Below are positions 24,524-32,544 of a stretch of DNA of 58,670 bases, piece by piece (position 1 is the stretch's first letter; each line of letters opens with the position of its first letter). The notes under the pieces were generated by a model. The model worked only from the letters and a program-made list of their open reading frames with translations, searched no databases and was not told where the DNA came from. The position numbers and the translations under genes are program-made. Source of the stretch: Mycolicibacterium porcinum (lineage in GTDB: Bacteria > Actinomycetota > Actinomycetes > Mycobacteriales > Mycobacteriaceae). The stretch is taken from contig MSTD01000014.1 of NCBI GenBank assembly GCA_001942045.1, positions 40,206 through 98,875 of the forward strand. The letters run 5' to 3'.

Positions 24524-25615
24524 TCAGGCCCAGGGATCGACACCGACGCGCATGTCGGCGCCGGAGCCGGCGAGGGTGAGCGCCTCGACGGCGCGGTCCA
24601 GCGGCAATTGGGTGCCGATCAGTTCGGCGACCGGAAGTTCACCGCTGGAGACCATGGGGGCGACAGCGTGGAAACCGTCGAGGCGGCACGAGGACGCGCC
24701 GACGATGTTCCATTCGTTGTAATGCACATCGTTGGCGGACACCGCGAGGTCTGCGTCGGACCCGAACCCGGCGAACACGGACACGCTGGCGCCCGGCGCC
24801 AGACATCCCAAATAGGGTGTCAGCGCATCGATTCGGCCGATCGCCATGACCAGCACGTCGATCCCGCCGTTGCTGAACTCGTTGAGCTGCTCGGCGGCAT
24901 CGGGGCCGGGTTCGAGTACCAGATCCGCGCCGAACCGGGTTGCCATGGCACGGCGTTTGGCGATCGGGTCGACGGCGGCCACCTTCTCCACGCCGAGGTT
25001 CTTGGCGAGGCCGGTGTGGATCAGTCCGAGGGGACCGCAGCCGACGATCAACGCTGTCTCGGCCCGCGACATCCCGGCGAGCTTCTGGCCGTTGTATGCG
25101 CATGCGACGGGTTCGATGATGGCGGCTTCGGCGGCTGACACTCCCCGTACCGGCACCAGATTCTGCCGTGCTTCGGCCGGGACGTACACGTACTGGGACA
25201 GGCCGCCGGTGAGCTGGTAGCCGAACGCCTTGCGGTTCTTGCAGATGTTTTCGTGCCCCTTGCGGCAGGCTACACACTTGCCGCAGCTGACCAAGGGGTA
25301 TACGGCGACCTGGTCGCCCATGGAAACACCCTCGGGCAGTGGCCCGTTGGCATCGACCACGGTGCCGGCGAACTCGTGCCCCAGCACAGTGGGGAACGTA
25401 ACGTTCTTCTGCTTGCGGCCCTCGTAGATACGAACATCGGTGCCGCACAACAGGGCTGCGTCGACCCGAAGGAGAACATCGCCGGGTTGCAGCGTCGGCA
25501 TCGCCACCTCTTCGATCCTGAGATCGTTGGGGCGGTGCAGTACGGCCTGGCGCAGTGAGCGGTCAGAGTAGGCGGCCGCCGCGGCTGAGGTGGCGGAGTC
25601 CGATGTGGTGGTCAC
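24524..25615 (-). CDS. Zinc-dependent medium-chain dehydrogenase (polyol/sugar-acid dehydrogenase-like)
   Basis: 363 aa MDR enzyme. Catalytic zinc ligands lie in ALLCGTDVR and LGHEFAG. The structural zinc site is the four-cysteine run CGKCVACRKGHENIC, and the nucleotide fold starts with ALIVGCGPLGLI. This subgroup oxidises a secondary alcohol in sugars, polyols or sugar acids with NAD(P). The GTG at 25615 overlaps the DeoR stop by four bases (GTGA) and has GAAAGG upstream, so translation is coupled to the repressor. It is the likely first catabolic step of the operon. Confidence 0.88.
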   Translation of the reverse strand: MTTTSDSATSAAAAAYSDRSLRQAVLHRPNDLRIEEVAMPTLQPGDVLLRVDAALLCGTDVRIYEGRKQKNVTFPTVLGHEFAGTVVDANGPLPEGVSMGDQVAVYPLVSCGKCVACRKGHENICKNRKAFGYQLTGGLSQYVYVPAEARQNLVPVRGVSAAEAAIIEPVACAYNGQKLAGMSRAETALIVGCGPLGLIHTGLAKNLGVEKVAAVDPIAKRRAMATRFGADLVLEPGPDAAEQLNEFSNGGIDVLVMAIGRIDALTPYLGCLAPGASVSVFAGFGSDADLAVSANDVHYNEWNIVGASSCRLDGFHAVAPMVSSGELPVAELIGTQLPLDRAVEALTLAGSGADMRVGVDPWA

Positions 25616-26505
25616 GGCTGAGTGCCTTTCAGGTCGGTGATCTCGGAGAGGGCTCGTAGGGGTTCGGCGAGATCGATCTGGGCCCCGACGGCCCGCAGTT
25701 CGTCCAGTGCGGTCGCGTCTGCGGCATCGTCGGTGATCAGTCGCCACCGTGCCGGTATCGGCGACCAGTAGTTGAATTGGTCGGTGCTGACCTTGCGCCG
25801 GTCGGCGACTACCACGATCTGACGGGCGCGCTGCATCATCAGGGTCTTGAGCCGGCTCTGTTCCAGGGTGCGCGACGCGACGCCGTATCGCGGGTGCACC
25901 GCGTCAGCACCGATGAACGCGTAATCCGCGACGACGGAATGCAGCATGTTTTCGGCCTCGGATCCGCTGATCGTCTGGTTCACAGTCCGAAGCCGTCCCC
26001 CCAGCACGACCACCGAGACATCCTCGTTGCCGAGAAGTACGTTGACCGCACCAATGCCATTGGTGAAGACGGTGACACCGTTTGCGTCGAGGTGGCGGGC
26101 GACGAATTCCGTTGTGGTGCCTGCATCCAGGATCACGACCGCACTGTCGCCGACCAGTTCGGCCGCCCGCCGGCCGATGGCGTCCTTCTCGGCGGTGAAC
26201 TCGAGGTGCCGTTGGTGGATCGACTGCTCGGCGGGGCCGGTCAATGCCACACCACCATAGGTCCGGGTGATGTGCCGATCCTGATGCAAGCGGCTCAGAT
26301 CCCGTCGGACCGTGGCGAAGGAGACACCGAAGCGTTCGGCAATCTCCTCCACGCTGAGCGCGCCGGACTCGACGGTCTGCAGGAGCTGGAGGATCTGTTC
26401 GCGGCGCCGCGCCCCACGGACGTCGCGACGCCGGGCGATCAATTCGTCGTCGTTGCCGTCCGCGGCAATGGTGTCAGGTCGCTGCTCGTCGCTGCTCACA
26501 GTCAT
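25612..26505 (-). CDS. DeoR/GlpR family repressor of the sugar cassette
   Basis: 297 aa. The N-terminal DeoR helix-turn-helix is clear: RRREQILQLLQ...SVEEIAERFGVSFATVRRDLSRL (residues about 33-75). The sensor half follows with the ISOCOT-type fold (VVILDAGTTTEFVARHL, FTNG, VVVLGGRLR, FIGADAVHPRYG) that binds a sugar phosphate. It heads the catabolic operon and is divergent from the MFS importer, across a 258-bp gap that contains two palindromes and repeated TGCGC words. Repression of both directions, relieved by a phosphorylated intermediate, is the expected control. Confidence 0.92.
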   Translation of the reverse strand: MTVSSDEQRPDTIAADGNDDELIARRRDVRGARRREQILQLLQTVESGALSVEEIAERFGVSFATVRRDLSRLHQDRHITRTYGGVALTGPAEQSIHQRHLEFTAEKDAIGRRAAELVGDSAVVILDAGTTTEFVARHLDANGVTVFTNGIGAVNVLLGNEDVSVVVLGGRLRTVNQTISGSEAENMLHSVVADYAFIGADAVHPRYGVASRTLEQSRLKTLMMQRARQIVVVADRRKVSTDQFNYWSPIPARWRLITDDAADATALDELRAVGAQIDLAEPLRALSEITDLKGTQP

Positions 26506-26510
26506 CGAAG

Positions 26511-26605
26511 TTACATGCGCGATATGCGCAAGTCAACCTTATATGAGTGAAACACTCATATAAGTGTCGACCGTTGCGCGATGATGCGCGTAGTTGCGCA
26601 TGTAA
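26511..26605. promoter_or_regulatory. TGCGC repeat cluster, likely DeoR operators
   Basis: The word TTACATGCGC (26511-26520) and its exact reverse complement GCGCATGTAA (26596-26605) bracket the region. Between them TGCGC recurs at about 26526, 26575 and 26586. DeoR-type repressors commonly bind several spaced repeats and loop the DNA, which fits this layout in the divergent gap. Confidence 0.5.
26539..26563. promoter_or_regulatory. 25-bp perfect palindrome in divergent gap
   Basis: TTATATGAGTG (26539-26549), AAA, CACTCATATAA (26553-26563). The 11-bp arms are exact. This is the most symmetrical element between the repressor and the importer and a strong operator candidate. Confidence 0.65.
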
Positions 26606-26636
26606 TCGTGGCTGCAATCACTTCTTGACAATCTGA

Positions 26637-26653
26637 ATGATTGCATCAATCAT
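26637..26653. promoter_or_regulatory. 17-bp palindrome ATGATTG-CAT-CAATCAT
   Basis: A perfect inverted repeat, 110 bases upstream of the MFS importer start. Its sequence differs from the other two element types in this gap, so a second regulator (for example a GntR-type protein or CRP) may act here. Confidence 0.45.
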
Positions 26654-26763
26654 GTTGCAGAAGAATTCTGATTGTGTCGCGCACCACACTCGCGCTCATT
26701 CAGCGTTCGTACTCACCCCAAGGTGAGCGAAACAATCAAGAACCGCACAGCTTGGAGACACGG

Positions 26764-28113
26764 ATGACTAGCATTCCGGCTACGAAGGCAGACCCCGGGG
26801 AACCCGCAGGCCCTACGGGCGGAAGCCGCGCCACCAAGGTGCGGTGGGCCGTCGCGGTGTTTTGCGCCGTCGGCCTCGCCATCAACTACATCGACCGGTC
26901 TGCCATCTCGGTGAGCCTGCCGTTCATGACGGAGGACTTCCACCTCACTCCCACGGAGAAGGGGCTGATCCTGAGCGCCTTCTCGTGGAGCTATGCGTTG
27001 ATGCAGATCCCGGCGGGACGCCTCATCGACCGGTTCGGCGAACGCGTGATGTTCGGCGCATCTGTTCTCGTGTGGTCGTTGTTCACCGCCGCGACGGCGG
27101 GCGTCTCAAGCTTTGCCGCCCTGCTCGGTCTGCGTCTCGGTCTGGGCGTCGGAGAGGCGGGTGCTTACCCCGCAGCTGCCAAGACGGTGTCGCACTGGTT
27201 CCCCCTGCGGTTGCGTGGCCGGGCCACCTCGGTCTACGACAGTGGTGCTCGCATCGGCAGTGCCGCCGCGACGCCGCTGATCGCGCTCATCATCGGCTTG
27301 TTCAGCTGGCATGCCGCGTTTCTCTTCGCCGGCGGCCTGGGCATTCTCTGGGCCATCGGCTGGTGGGCGTGGTACAGACGGCCGGAGGTCATGGCCGCGG
27401 TGAATGATGCCGAGTTGGCGATCATCCACGAAAGCCACCGCGAACAGGGCGCCAGCAATGTGAATCCGGACGTCAAGCCGATGCGAATCGTCGACCTGTT
27501 CAGGTCACGCACCGTGTGGGGGATGATGCTCGGGTTCTTCTGCCTGAACTTCATGATCACCTTCTTCCTCACCTGGTTCCCCTCGTACCTGGTGGAGGAT
27601 CGCGGGTTCGACCTACTCAAGCTCGGTGCTTTCGGCATGATCCCGCCGCTGGCGGCCATCGCGGGCAGTTGGGCCGGAGGCATCATGGGGGACTACCTCC
27701 TGGACCGCGGATGGTCACTGAACAAGGTTCGCAAGTCCTGCCTCGTCGGTGGCATGTTGGTGTGCTCGGTAATCGCACTGGCTGCAGTCGCTCCTGCGGC
27801 GTGGCAGGCACTCGTGTTGATGTCGATCTCCTATGCCGCAGCGGCTTTCACGATCGTTTCGATCTGGTGCCTACCCGCTGACGTGGTCGACTCCAGCACC
27901 GTGGCCAGCCTCGGCTCGACGCAGAACTTCTTCTCCAACATCGGCAGCGCGCTGAGCCCCATCGTCATCGGCGCGCTTTACGGAGCGACCGGTTCCTTCG
28001 AGATGCCGTTGCTGCTCACTGCCGGCGTCATCATCGCCGGTGCGCTGTGCTTCGGTCTGCTGATCAAGAAGGTCGAGCCGATCCGCCGTCCCGACGTGGA
28101 TATAGCGTGCTAA
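26764..28113 (+). CDS. MFS importer, ACS family (sugar-acid/anion:proton symporter)
   Basis: 449 aa with 12 predicted membrane segments. The start of TM1 (AINYIDRSAISVSLPFM), motif A after TM2 (GRLIDRFGERVMFG) and GLRLGLGVGEAGAYPAAAKTVSHWF are characteristic of the anion:cation symporter family that includes GudP, GarP, ExuT and DgoT. Those carry aldonates, aldarates and uronates, so the substrate is more likely an acid than a neutral sugar. The ATG at 26764 follows TTGGAGAC. It is divergent from the DeoR operon and convergent with RpiB, and probably supplies the cassette's substrate. Confidence 0.88.
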   Translation: MTSIPATKADPGEPAGPTGGSRATKVRWAVAVFCAVGLAINYIDRSAISVSLPFMTEDFHLTPTEKGLILSAFSWSYALMQIPAGRLIDRFGERVMFGASVLVWSLFTAATAGVSSFAALLGLRLGLGVGEAGAYPAAAKTVSHWFPLRLRGRATSVYDSGARIGSAAATPLIALIIGLFSWHAAFLFAGGLGILWAIGWWAWYRRPEVMAAVNDAELAIIHESHREQGASNVNPDVKPMRIVDLFRSRTVWGMMLGFFCLNFMITFFLTWFPSYLVEDRGFDLLKLGAFGMIPPLAAIAGSWAGGIMGDYLLDRGWSLNKVRKSCLVGGMLVCSVIALAAVAPAAWQALVLMSISYAAAAFTIVSIWCLPADVVDSSTVASLGSTQNFFSNIGSALSPIVIGALYGATGSFEMPLLLTAGVIIAGALCFGLLIKKVEPIRRPDVDIAC

Positions 28114-28149
28114 TCCCACCATCCTCGTGGTGCCCTGGCTGAGCGCCGC

Positions 28150-28638
28150 TCAGTCGGGTGCGCCCGGCACCGCCGGTGCCGCGTGGGTCTGTTCGTACTC
28201 CGCCATGATTGCTACCCGTCGTTCATGGCGGGGTGCTTCAGACCACGGCGTCGACAGAAATGCGTCGACGATCGCCAGGGCCTGCTCAACGGTATGCATC
28301 CGGCCGCCGATCCCGATCAAGAGTGCGTTGTTGTGCTCGCGGGCAAGCGATGCGGTCTCAGGGCTCCAGCCCAGCGCGCATCGAGCGCCGGGGACCTTGT
28401 TGGCGGCGATCTGTTCGCCGTTTCCGGAGCCGCCCAACACGATGCCAAGACTGCCGGGGTCGGCTACGGTCTTCTCGGCCGCTGCGATGCAGAACGCCGG
28501 GTAGTCGTCGTCGGCATCGTAGGAGTACGCGCCGCAGTCGATCGGCTCGTGCCCGGTCTCACGCAGATGTTCGATGATGGCTTGCTTGAGTTCATAGCCG
28601 CCGTGGTCGGCCCCGAGGTATACGCGCATGACGGCCAT
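28150..28638 (-). CDS. rpiB: Ribose-5-phosphate isomerase B
   Basis: 162 aa RpiB/LacAB isomerase. GADHGGYELK at the N-terminus, the catalytic-loop cysteine region DYPAFCIAAAE, GIVLGGSGNGEQIAANKVPGARCAL, and HNNALLIGIGGRMH are all present. As I recall it, the sequence is very like the M. tuberculosis housekeeping RpiB, including the C-terminal PGAP tail. Its place at the edge of a sugar cassette nevertheless suggests a pathway-linked copy. I choose the ATG at 28638 (MAVMRVYLG) by analogy; 28629 is possible. It interconverts aldose and ketose phosphates such as ribose-5-P/ribulose-5-P or tetrose phosphates. Confidence 0.9.
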   Translation of the reverse strand: MAVMRVYLGADHGGYELKQAIIEHLRETGHEPIDCGAYSYDADDDYPAFCIAAAEKTVADPGSLGIVLGGSGNGEQIAANKVPGARCALGWSPETASLAREHNNALLIGIGGRMHTVEQALAIVDAFLSTPWSEAPRHERRVAIMAEYEQTHAAPAVPGAPD

Positions 28639-28725
28639 TCTGCCGTAGCGGCCAACGGCATCATGCACTGTTCATCCACGAGTCCGCTGGTCGCAACGCT
28701 CGATGTGCGGGGCACAATCGAACCC

Positions 28726-29472
28726 GTGCAGAAAGACCAGAAAGTTGTGGTCATCACGGGCGCGGGTAGCGGAATCGGCCGCGCGACGGCCCGAGTCCTG
28801 TTGGCGGCCGGCCATCAGGTGGTGCTGTCGGGACGTCGCGCCGAGCCACTGAGGGCCGTCGCCGACGGGAACCCGAATGCCCGTGTCGTCCCGACGGACG
28901 TCACGGATTCAGCTTCGGTGCGGGCGCTGTTCGCCGATACGGTATCGGCTTTCGGCCGCGTCGACGTGCTGTTCAACAACGCCGGGGTGTTCGGCCCGTC
29001 CGCGTCGATCATCGATATCGATGACGAGCGGTGGCACTCCACGTGGCGCACGAACGTCGACGGGGCGGTGTTCTGCGCCAGGGAAGCCGCACGTGCCATG
29101 GCGGCTCAGCTGCCCCGGGGCGGGCGGATCATCAACAACGGGTCGATCTCCGCGCATCGCCCCCGTCCCAAGAGCCTGGCCTACACGGTCACCAAACACG
29201 CGATGAGCGGCCTGACCGCGTCAATGTTGTTGGATCTACGCGATATCGACATCTGTGTCACCCAGATCGACATCGGCAACGCCGCCACGGACATGACCGC
29301 CGGATTCAGCCATCAGACGTTGCAGGCCGATGGAAGTCTCGCGGCCGAACCGACTTTCGACGTCGAGCATGTGGCGCGTGCCGTCGCGCACCTCGTCGAT
29401 CTGCCGCTGGAGGTGTCGGTTCCGTCGCTGACGGTGATGGCTCGGGCCATGCCGTACTTCGGCCGCGGCTAA
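28726..29472 (+). CDS. Short-chain dehydrogenase/reductase (intact copy)
   Basis: 248 aa classical SDR. Cofactor motif TGAGSGIG is at residues 12-19, NNAG near 84, catalytic Ser in NNGSISAHRPRP and Tyr-Lys in YTVTKHA. The substrate is unknown. The GTG at 28726 lacks a ribosome binding site; CACAAT 7 bases upstream may be a weak -10 for a leaderless transcript. Promoter and gene are partly duplicated, in decayed form, at 19666-19844, on the other side of the sugar cassette. A terminator hairpin follows. Confidence 0.88.
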   Translation: MQKDQKVVVITGAGSGIGRATARVLLAAGHQVVLSGRRAEPLRAVADGNPNARVVPTDVTDSASVRALFADTVSAFGRVDVLFNNAGVFGPSASIIDIDDERWHSTWRTNVDGAVFCAREAARAMAAQLPRGGRIINNGSISAHRPRPKSLAYTVTKHAMSGLTASMLLDLRDIDICVTQIDIGNAATDMTAGFSHQTLQADGSLAAEPTFDVEHVARAVAHLVDLPLEVSVPSLTVMARAMPYFGRG

Positions 29473-29493
29473 CGGAGGTGACCGCCGAAAACA

Positions 29494-29527
29494 ACAGAGC
29501 CGGAGGCCGTGGGGCCACCGGCTCTGT
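29494..29527. terminator. Bidirectional terminator after SDR
   Basis: ACAGAGCCGG (29494-29503) pairs with CCGGCTCTGT (29518-29527). It lies between the convergent SDR gene and the 49-residue ORF. Confidence 0.65.
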
Positions 29528-29544
29528 ACAGCGGGATCGTCATT

Positions 29545-29694
29545 TCAGTGATGCGAATCCTGAAGCTCGTGCCGCTGGACGACTGCGATCAACTCTTCGC
29601 GAACCGACGAGTCGGGCAGTTCGTTGATTCGCGCGTAGAGGCGGCGCCGCATGTTGGCGCGCTTCTGGTTTGCACGGAATTGTGCGAACGACAT
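29545..29694 (-). CDS. Small basic helical protein, 49 aa, unknown function
   Basis: A short ORF that begins MSFAQFRANQKRANMRRRLY and ends QDSHH. It has an ideal ribosome binding site (AAGGAG, 6 bases before the ATG) and a terminator just beyond its stop. The composition (RRRLYARINELP...REELIAVVQRHE) predicts two amphipathic helices; it is very basic at the N-terminus and has no cysteine or membrane segment. No family recognised. About 240 bases separate its start from the PucR gene, which is divergent. The strong start signals make it more credible than a chance ORF. Confidence 0.6.
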   Translation of the reverse strand: MSFAQFRANQKRANMRRRLYARINELPDSSVREELIAVVQRHELQDSHH

Positions 29695-29933
29695 ACTTCT
29701 CACTCCTTGAAAGTGCCCCGGATCACGGGTACTCGTTTGTTTTCACATCCACGCATCGGGGATCGCCCGAAAAGGGATGCCTCCATGCTCCCGCTCGGCG
29801 TAGATTAAAACCAATTCTTAGAGTGTGAGTTTTGCTACAGCTCAAGCTGATTGGGCACCGTGAAGTGCCCGCGGTCACAACCACGTGCCGAGGGTGACGC
29901 CGGTGACCGCAGAAAAGGAGTAAGACTGCTTCT

Positions 29934-31427
29934 GTGGCGCTCACCGTGCGGGACCTGGCCGAGGTCGACAGCCTCGGCCTCGTTGTGGTGGCCGGAGCAC
30001 GCGGCGCCGACCACGAGATCTCCTGGGCGCATGCGATCGAACTGAGCGATCCCACCCCGTACCTGGCCGGCGGTGAGTTGGTGATGACGACGGGCATCAA
30101 CATCGGTGCCGACGCTGCCGCGCAATCCGCTTACGTCGCGCGCCTGGCCGCGGCCGGGACGGCGGCGCTGGCCATCGACACCGGCACCACGATCGCCTAT
30201 GTGCCAGCTGCCGTGCGGGCGGCCGGCGACGATTTCGGGTTGCCCGTGCTTGAAGTGCCGCCGTCGACACCGTTCATCGCGATTGCGCGGGTGGTGATCG
30301 ATGCGCTCAAGGCCGACGAACTGCGCTCGGTGCAGGCTGTGGTCGATGCTCAGGAGGTGTTGGCCCGCGCCACGTTGCGCGGTGGCATTCCCGGCGTGGT
30401 CGGTGCGTTGGCCGACGCTCTGTCGGCGACGGTGGTGGTGGTCGATACCGACGCCACGGTGCTGGCGGCGGCCGGCCATGCGCAGGAGCGGTTGGTCGCG
30501 GTGCTGGGCGAGCAGGCCGGCACCGCGGCCCGGCACGGCGCCCAGGTCACCGTTGACGGCGATGCCTACGTGACGATCCAGAATCTCCGGGCCGCCCAGC
30601 CCGTGCGCGGGCGGCTCGCGGTGCGCACGTCCGGTGCGATGTCCAACGCCGACCGTCTCCTGGTCGCACATGCGGTGTCGCTCATCTCGATTGCGATCGA
30701 GAAGCCGGCCCGGCTGGTCGACGCCGAGCAACTGCTGCGGATCGCGGTCACCCGGGAGCTGCTCGCCGGGTCGGGTGCCGTCGACGATGCGGTGTTGCGG
30801 TACTTCGGTTTCGAGCCTGATGGTGACGTCGTGGTGGCGTCGTTCACCGGAGCGGGACCGCTGTTGGCCGCCGAGCATGTCCTGGGCCGGGTACTGACTT
30901 CGTTTCTGATGGCACCGACGGGCGACGAGATCGTGATCGTGGTTCCGGCGGCGGGGAGCCGACGCCGAATCCGCACCCTCGTCGAGGAGCTCGAGCGACA
31001 GACGGGCCACCCGGTCAGCGGCGGGATGAGCCTGCCCGGTCGCCTGGCAGACGTCCAGACGGCTGTGGAGCAGGCCCGGATCGCGGCGCATTCCAGCGCC
31101 GGGCGGTTCAGCGAGTTCGGTGCACTCAGCCCGATGGGGGTGCTGCTCGACGGCCGCAGTGCCGCCGAACTTCGCGTCTTGGCGGCACCATTGGACTCAC
31201 TGGCCGGTGGGGACGAGCTGATTCCCACGCTGGCCGCGTTCCTCGGGCGCAACGGCCAGATGGAAGCCGCAGCCGCCGAGCTCGCGGTCCATCGCCACAC
31301 CATGCGTAATCGGATGCGACGCATCTGTCAGTTGTTGGGCGACGACCTGGAATCTGCGGACACCCGGGCCCAGCTGTGGCTGGCGCTCAGGGCGTGGCAG
31401 CTGCTGGAGTCTCGTCGGCCGGGCTGA
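29934..31427 (+). CDS. PucR family transcriptional regulator
   Basis: 497 aa. The N-terminal PucR ligand domain (residues about 1-120: LTVRDLAEV...AHAIELSDPTPYLAGGELVMTTG) is typical. A variable middle follows, and the C-terminal PucR helix-turn-helix (about 440-490: FLGRNGQMEAAAAELAVHRHTMRNRMRRI) is complete. Actinobacterial members control catabolism of amino acids, purines or amino-acid-derived acids such as 4-aminobutyrate and proline. It converges on, and overlaps by 41 bp, the CoA-transferase gene of the glutarate-type operon, which makes that operon the likely target. The GTG start has AAAAGGAG about 14 bases upstream, further than usual. Confidence 0.88.
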   Translation: MALTVRDLAEVDSLGLVVVAGARGADHEISWAHAIELSDPTPYLAGGELVMTTGINIGADAAAQSAYVARLAAAGTAALAIDTGTTIAYVPAAVRAAGDDFGLPVLEVPPSTPFIAIARVVIDALKADELRSVQAVVDAQEVLARATLRGGIPGVVGALADALSATVVVVDTDATVLAAAGHAQERLVAVLGEQAGTAARHGAQVTVDGDAYVTIQNLRAAQPVRGRLAVRTSGAMSNADRLLVAHAVSLISIAIEKPARLVDAEQLLRIAVTRELLAGSGAVDDAVLRYFGFEPDGDVVVASFTGAGPLLAAEHVLGRVLTSFLMAPTGDEIVIVVPAAGSRRRIRTLVEELERQTGHPVSGGMSLPGRLADVQTAVEQARIAAHSSAGRFSEFGALSPMGVLLDGRSAAELRVLAAPLDSLAGGDELIPTLAAFLGRNGQMEAAAAELAVHRHTMRNRMRRICQLLGDDLESADTRAQLWLALRAWQLLESRRPG

Positions 31428-32544
31428 GCTCGTCGTCAGCGCCGCCGAGCCGCGGCGGCGCACTGCGGTAGGTGACCGGGGTTGCCGATAACGTGATCGG
31501 GTTGGCCACCTGGGGTGTGGACGTTCCCGGCACCGAGACCGTCGCCTCGATCCCGAGTTGCCGGGCGAACGCGAAGGCTTCCGAGAGGTCGTTGATCGGC
31601 CCGGCCGGCACACTCGCGGCGGTGAGCACCGAGTACCAGTGATCGGCACCGTCCTTCTTGAGCGCGGTTTCGATGATGGGGCACAACGTGTCCCGATGGG
31701 CGACGCGTTGCGGGTTGGTGCTGAACCGGGGGTCGTCGGCCAGCTCGGGTACACCGATGGCCGCGGCGAAGGCACGGAACTGCTTGTCGTTGCCGACGGC
31801 GACCGCGATGGGTCGGTCGGCGGTGTCGAACGTCTGGTACGGCGCGATGCTCGGGTGGCGGTTGCCCATGATCTGGGGCACCACGCCGGCGCCGAGATAC
31901 CCGGAGGCCTGGTTCACCATGGAGGACAACAACACGGAGAACAGGTTGGTGTCGACGCGCTGTCCGGCTCCGGTGCGGTCACGGTGGGCCAGCGCGGCCA
32001 GGATTCCGCTCAGCGCGTGTAGGCCGGCCAGCACGTCGACCAGTGCCACACCGGCCTTCGTCGGATCGCCTGGTTCCGTTCCGGTGACGCTCATCAGCCC
32101 GCCGACCGCCTGCACCAGCAGGTCATAGCCGGGTAACTCGGCACCGCCGTCGCGGCCGAACCCGGTGATCGAGCAGTAGATCAGATCGGGGCGGATCGTG
32201 CGCAGATCCTCGTAGCCGAGGCCCAGTCTCTCCATGGTGCCAGGCCGGAAGTTCTCCACCACGATGTCGGCGCCGGCCACCAGAGACCGGGCCTGTTCCT
32301 GATCGGCCGGGTCGGTCAGATCCAGCACCACGGACCGCTTGTTGCGGTTGACCGCGTTGAAATACGTTGCCACACCGGATGAGTCGTAGGGCGGTCCCCA
32401 GGCCCGGGTGTCGTCGCCGATACCGGGGCGTTCGATCTTGATCACCTCGGCGCCGAAGTCGCCCAGCATCATCGTGGCGTACGGTCCGGCCAGCACCCGG
32501 CTGAAATCCACCACGACGACACCGTCGAGGGCGCTGGTACTCAT
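31387..32544 (-). CDS. CaiB/BaiF family CoA-transferase (probable glutarate CoA-transferase)
   Basis: 385 aa class III CoA-transferase. Visible are the N-terminal VVVDFSRVLAGPYATMMLGDFGAEVIKIE, the NRNKRSVVLDL block, the catalytic aspartate in LPGYDLLVQAVGG near residue 165, and GNRHPSIAPYQTF. Linked to glutaryl-CoA dehydrogenase, the best substrate guess is glutarate (compare GcdG of Pseudomonas and human SUGCT, which activate glutarate with succinyl-CoA). The ATG at 32544 overlaps the aldehyde dehydrogenase stop by four bases. The 3' end overlaps the convergent PucR gene by 41 bp. Confidence 0.87.
   Translation of the reverse strand: MSTSALDGVVVVDFSRVLAGPYATMMLGDFGAEVIKIERPGIGDDTRAWGPPYDSSGVATYFNAVNRNKRSVVLDLTDPADQEQARSLVAGADIVVENFRPGTMERLGLGYEDLRTIRPDLIYCSITGFGRDGGAELPGYDLLVQAVGGLMSVTGTEPGDPTKAGVALVDVLAGLHALSGILAALAHRDRTGAGQRVDTNLFSVLLSSMVNQASGYLGAGVVPQIMGNRHPSIAPYQTFDTADRPIAVAVGNDKQFRAFAAAIGVPELADDPRFSTNPQRVAHRDTLCPIIETALKKDGADHWYSVLTAASVPAGPINDLSEAFAFARQLGIEATVSVPGTSTPQVANPITLSATPVTYRSAPPRLGGADDELSPADETPAAATP

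Noticed and set aside
21037..28638. An AI-2 (Lsr) uptake and processing system, because of the LsrF-like aldolase and FGGY kinase
   Set aside because: No LsrACDB transporter, LsrB binding protein or LsrG is present. The importer is ACS-type, and the glycerate branch points to sugar-acid catabolism.
21037..28638. The erythritol/threitol pathway known from M. smegmatis
   Set aside because: The typical ABC transporter with binding protein, dihydroxyacetone-type kinase and tetrulose-phosphate isomerases are absent apart from one RpiB.
19666..29201. A transposon carrying the sugar cassette
   Set aside because: No transposase, integrase or terminal inverted repeats were seen; the flanking similarity is explained by the duplicated SDR gene.
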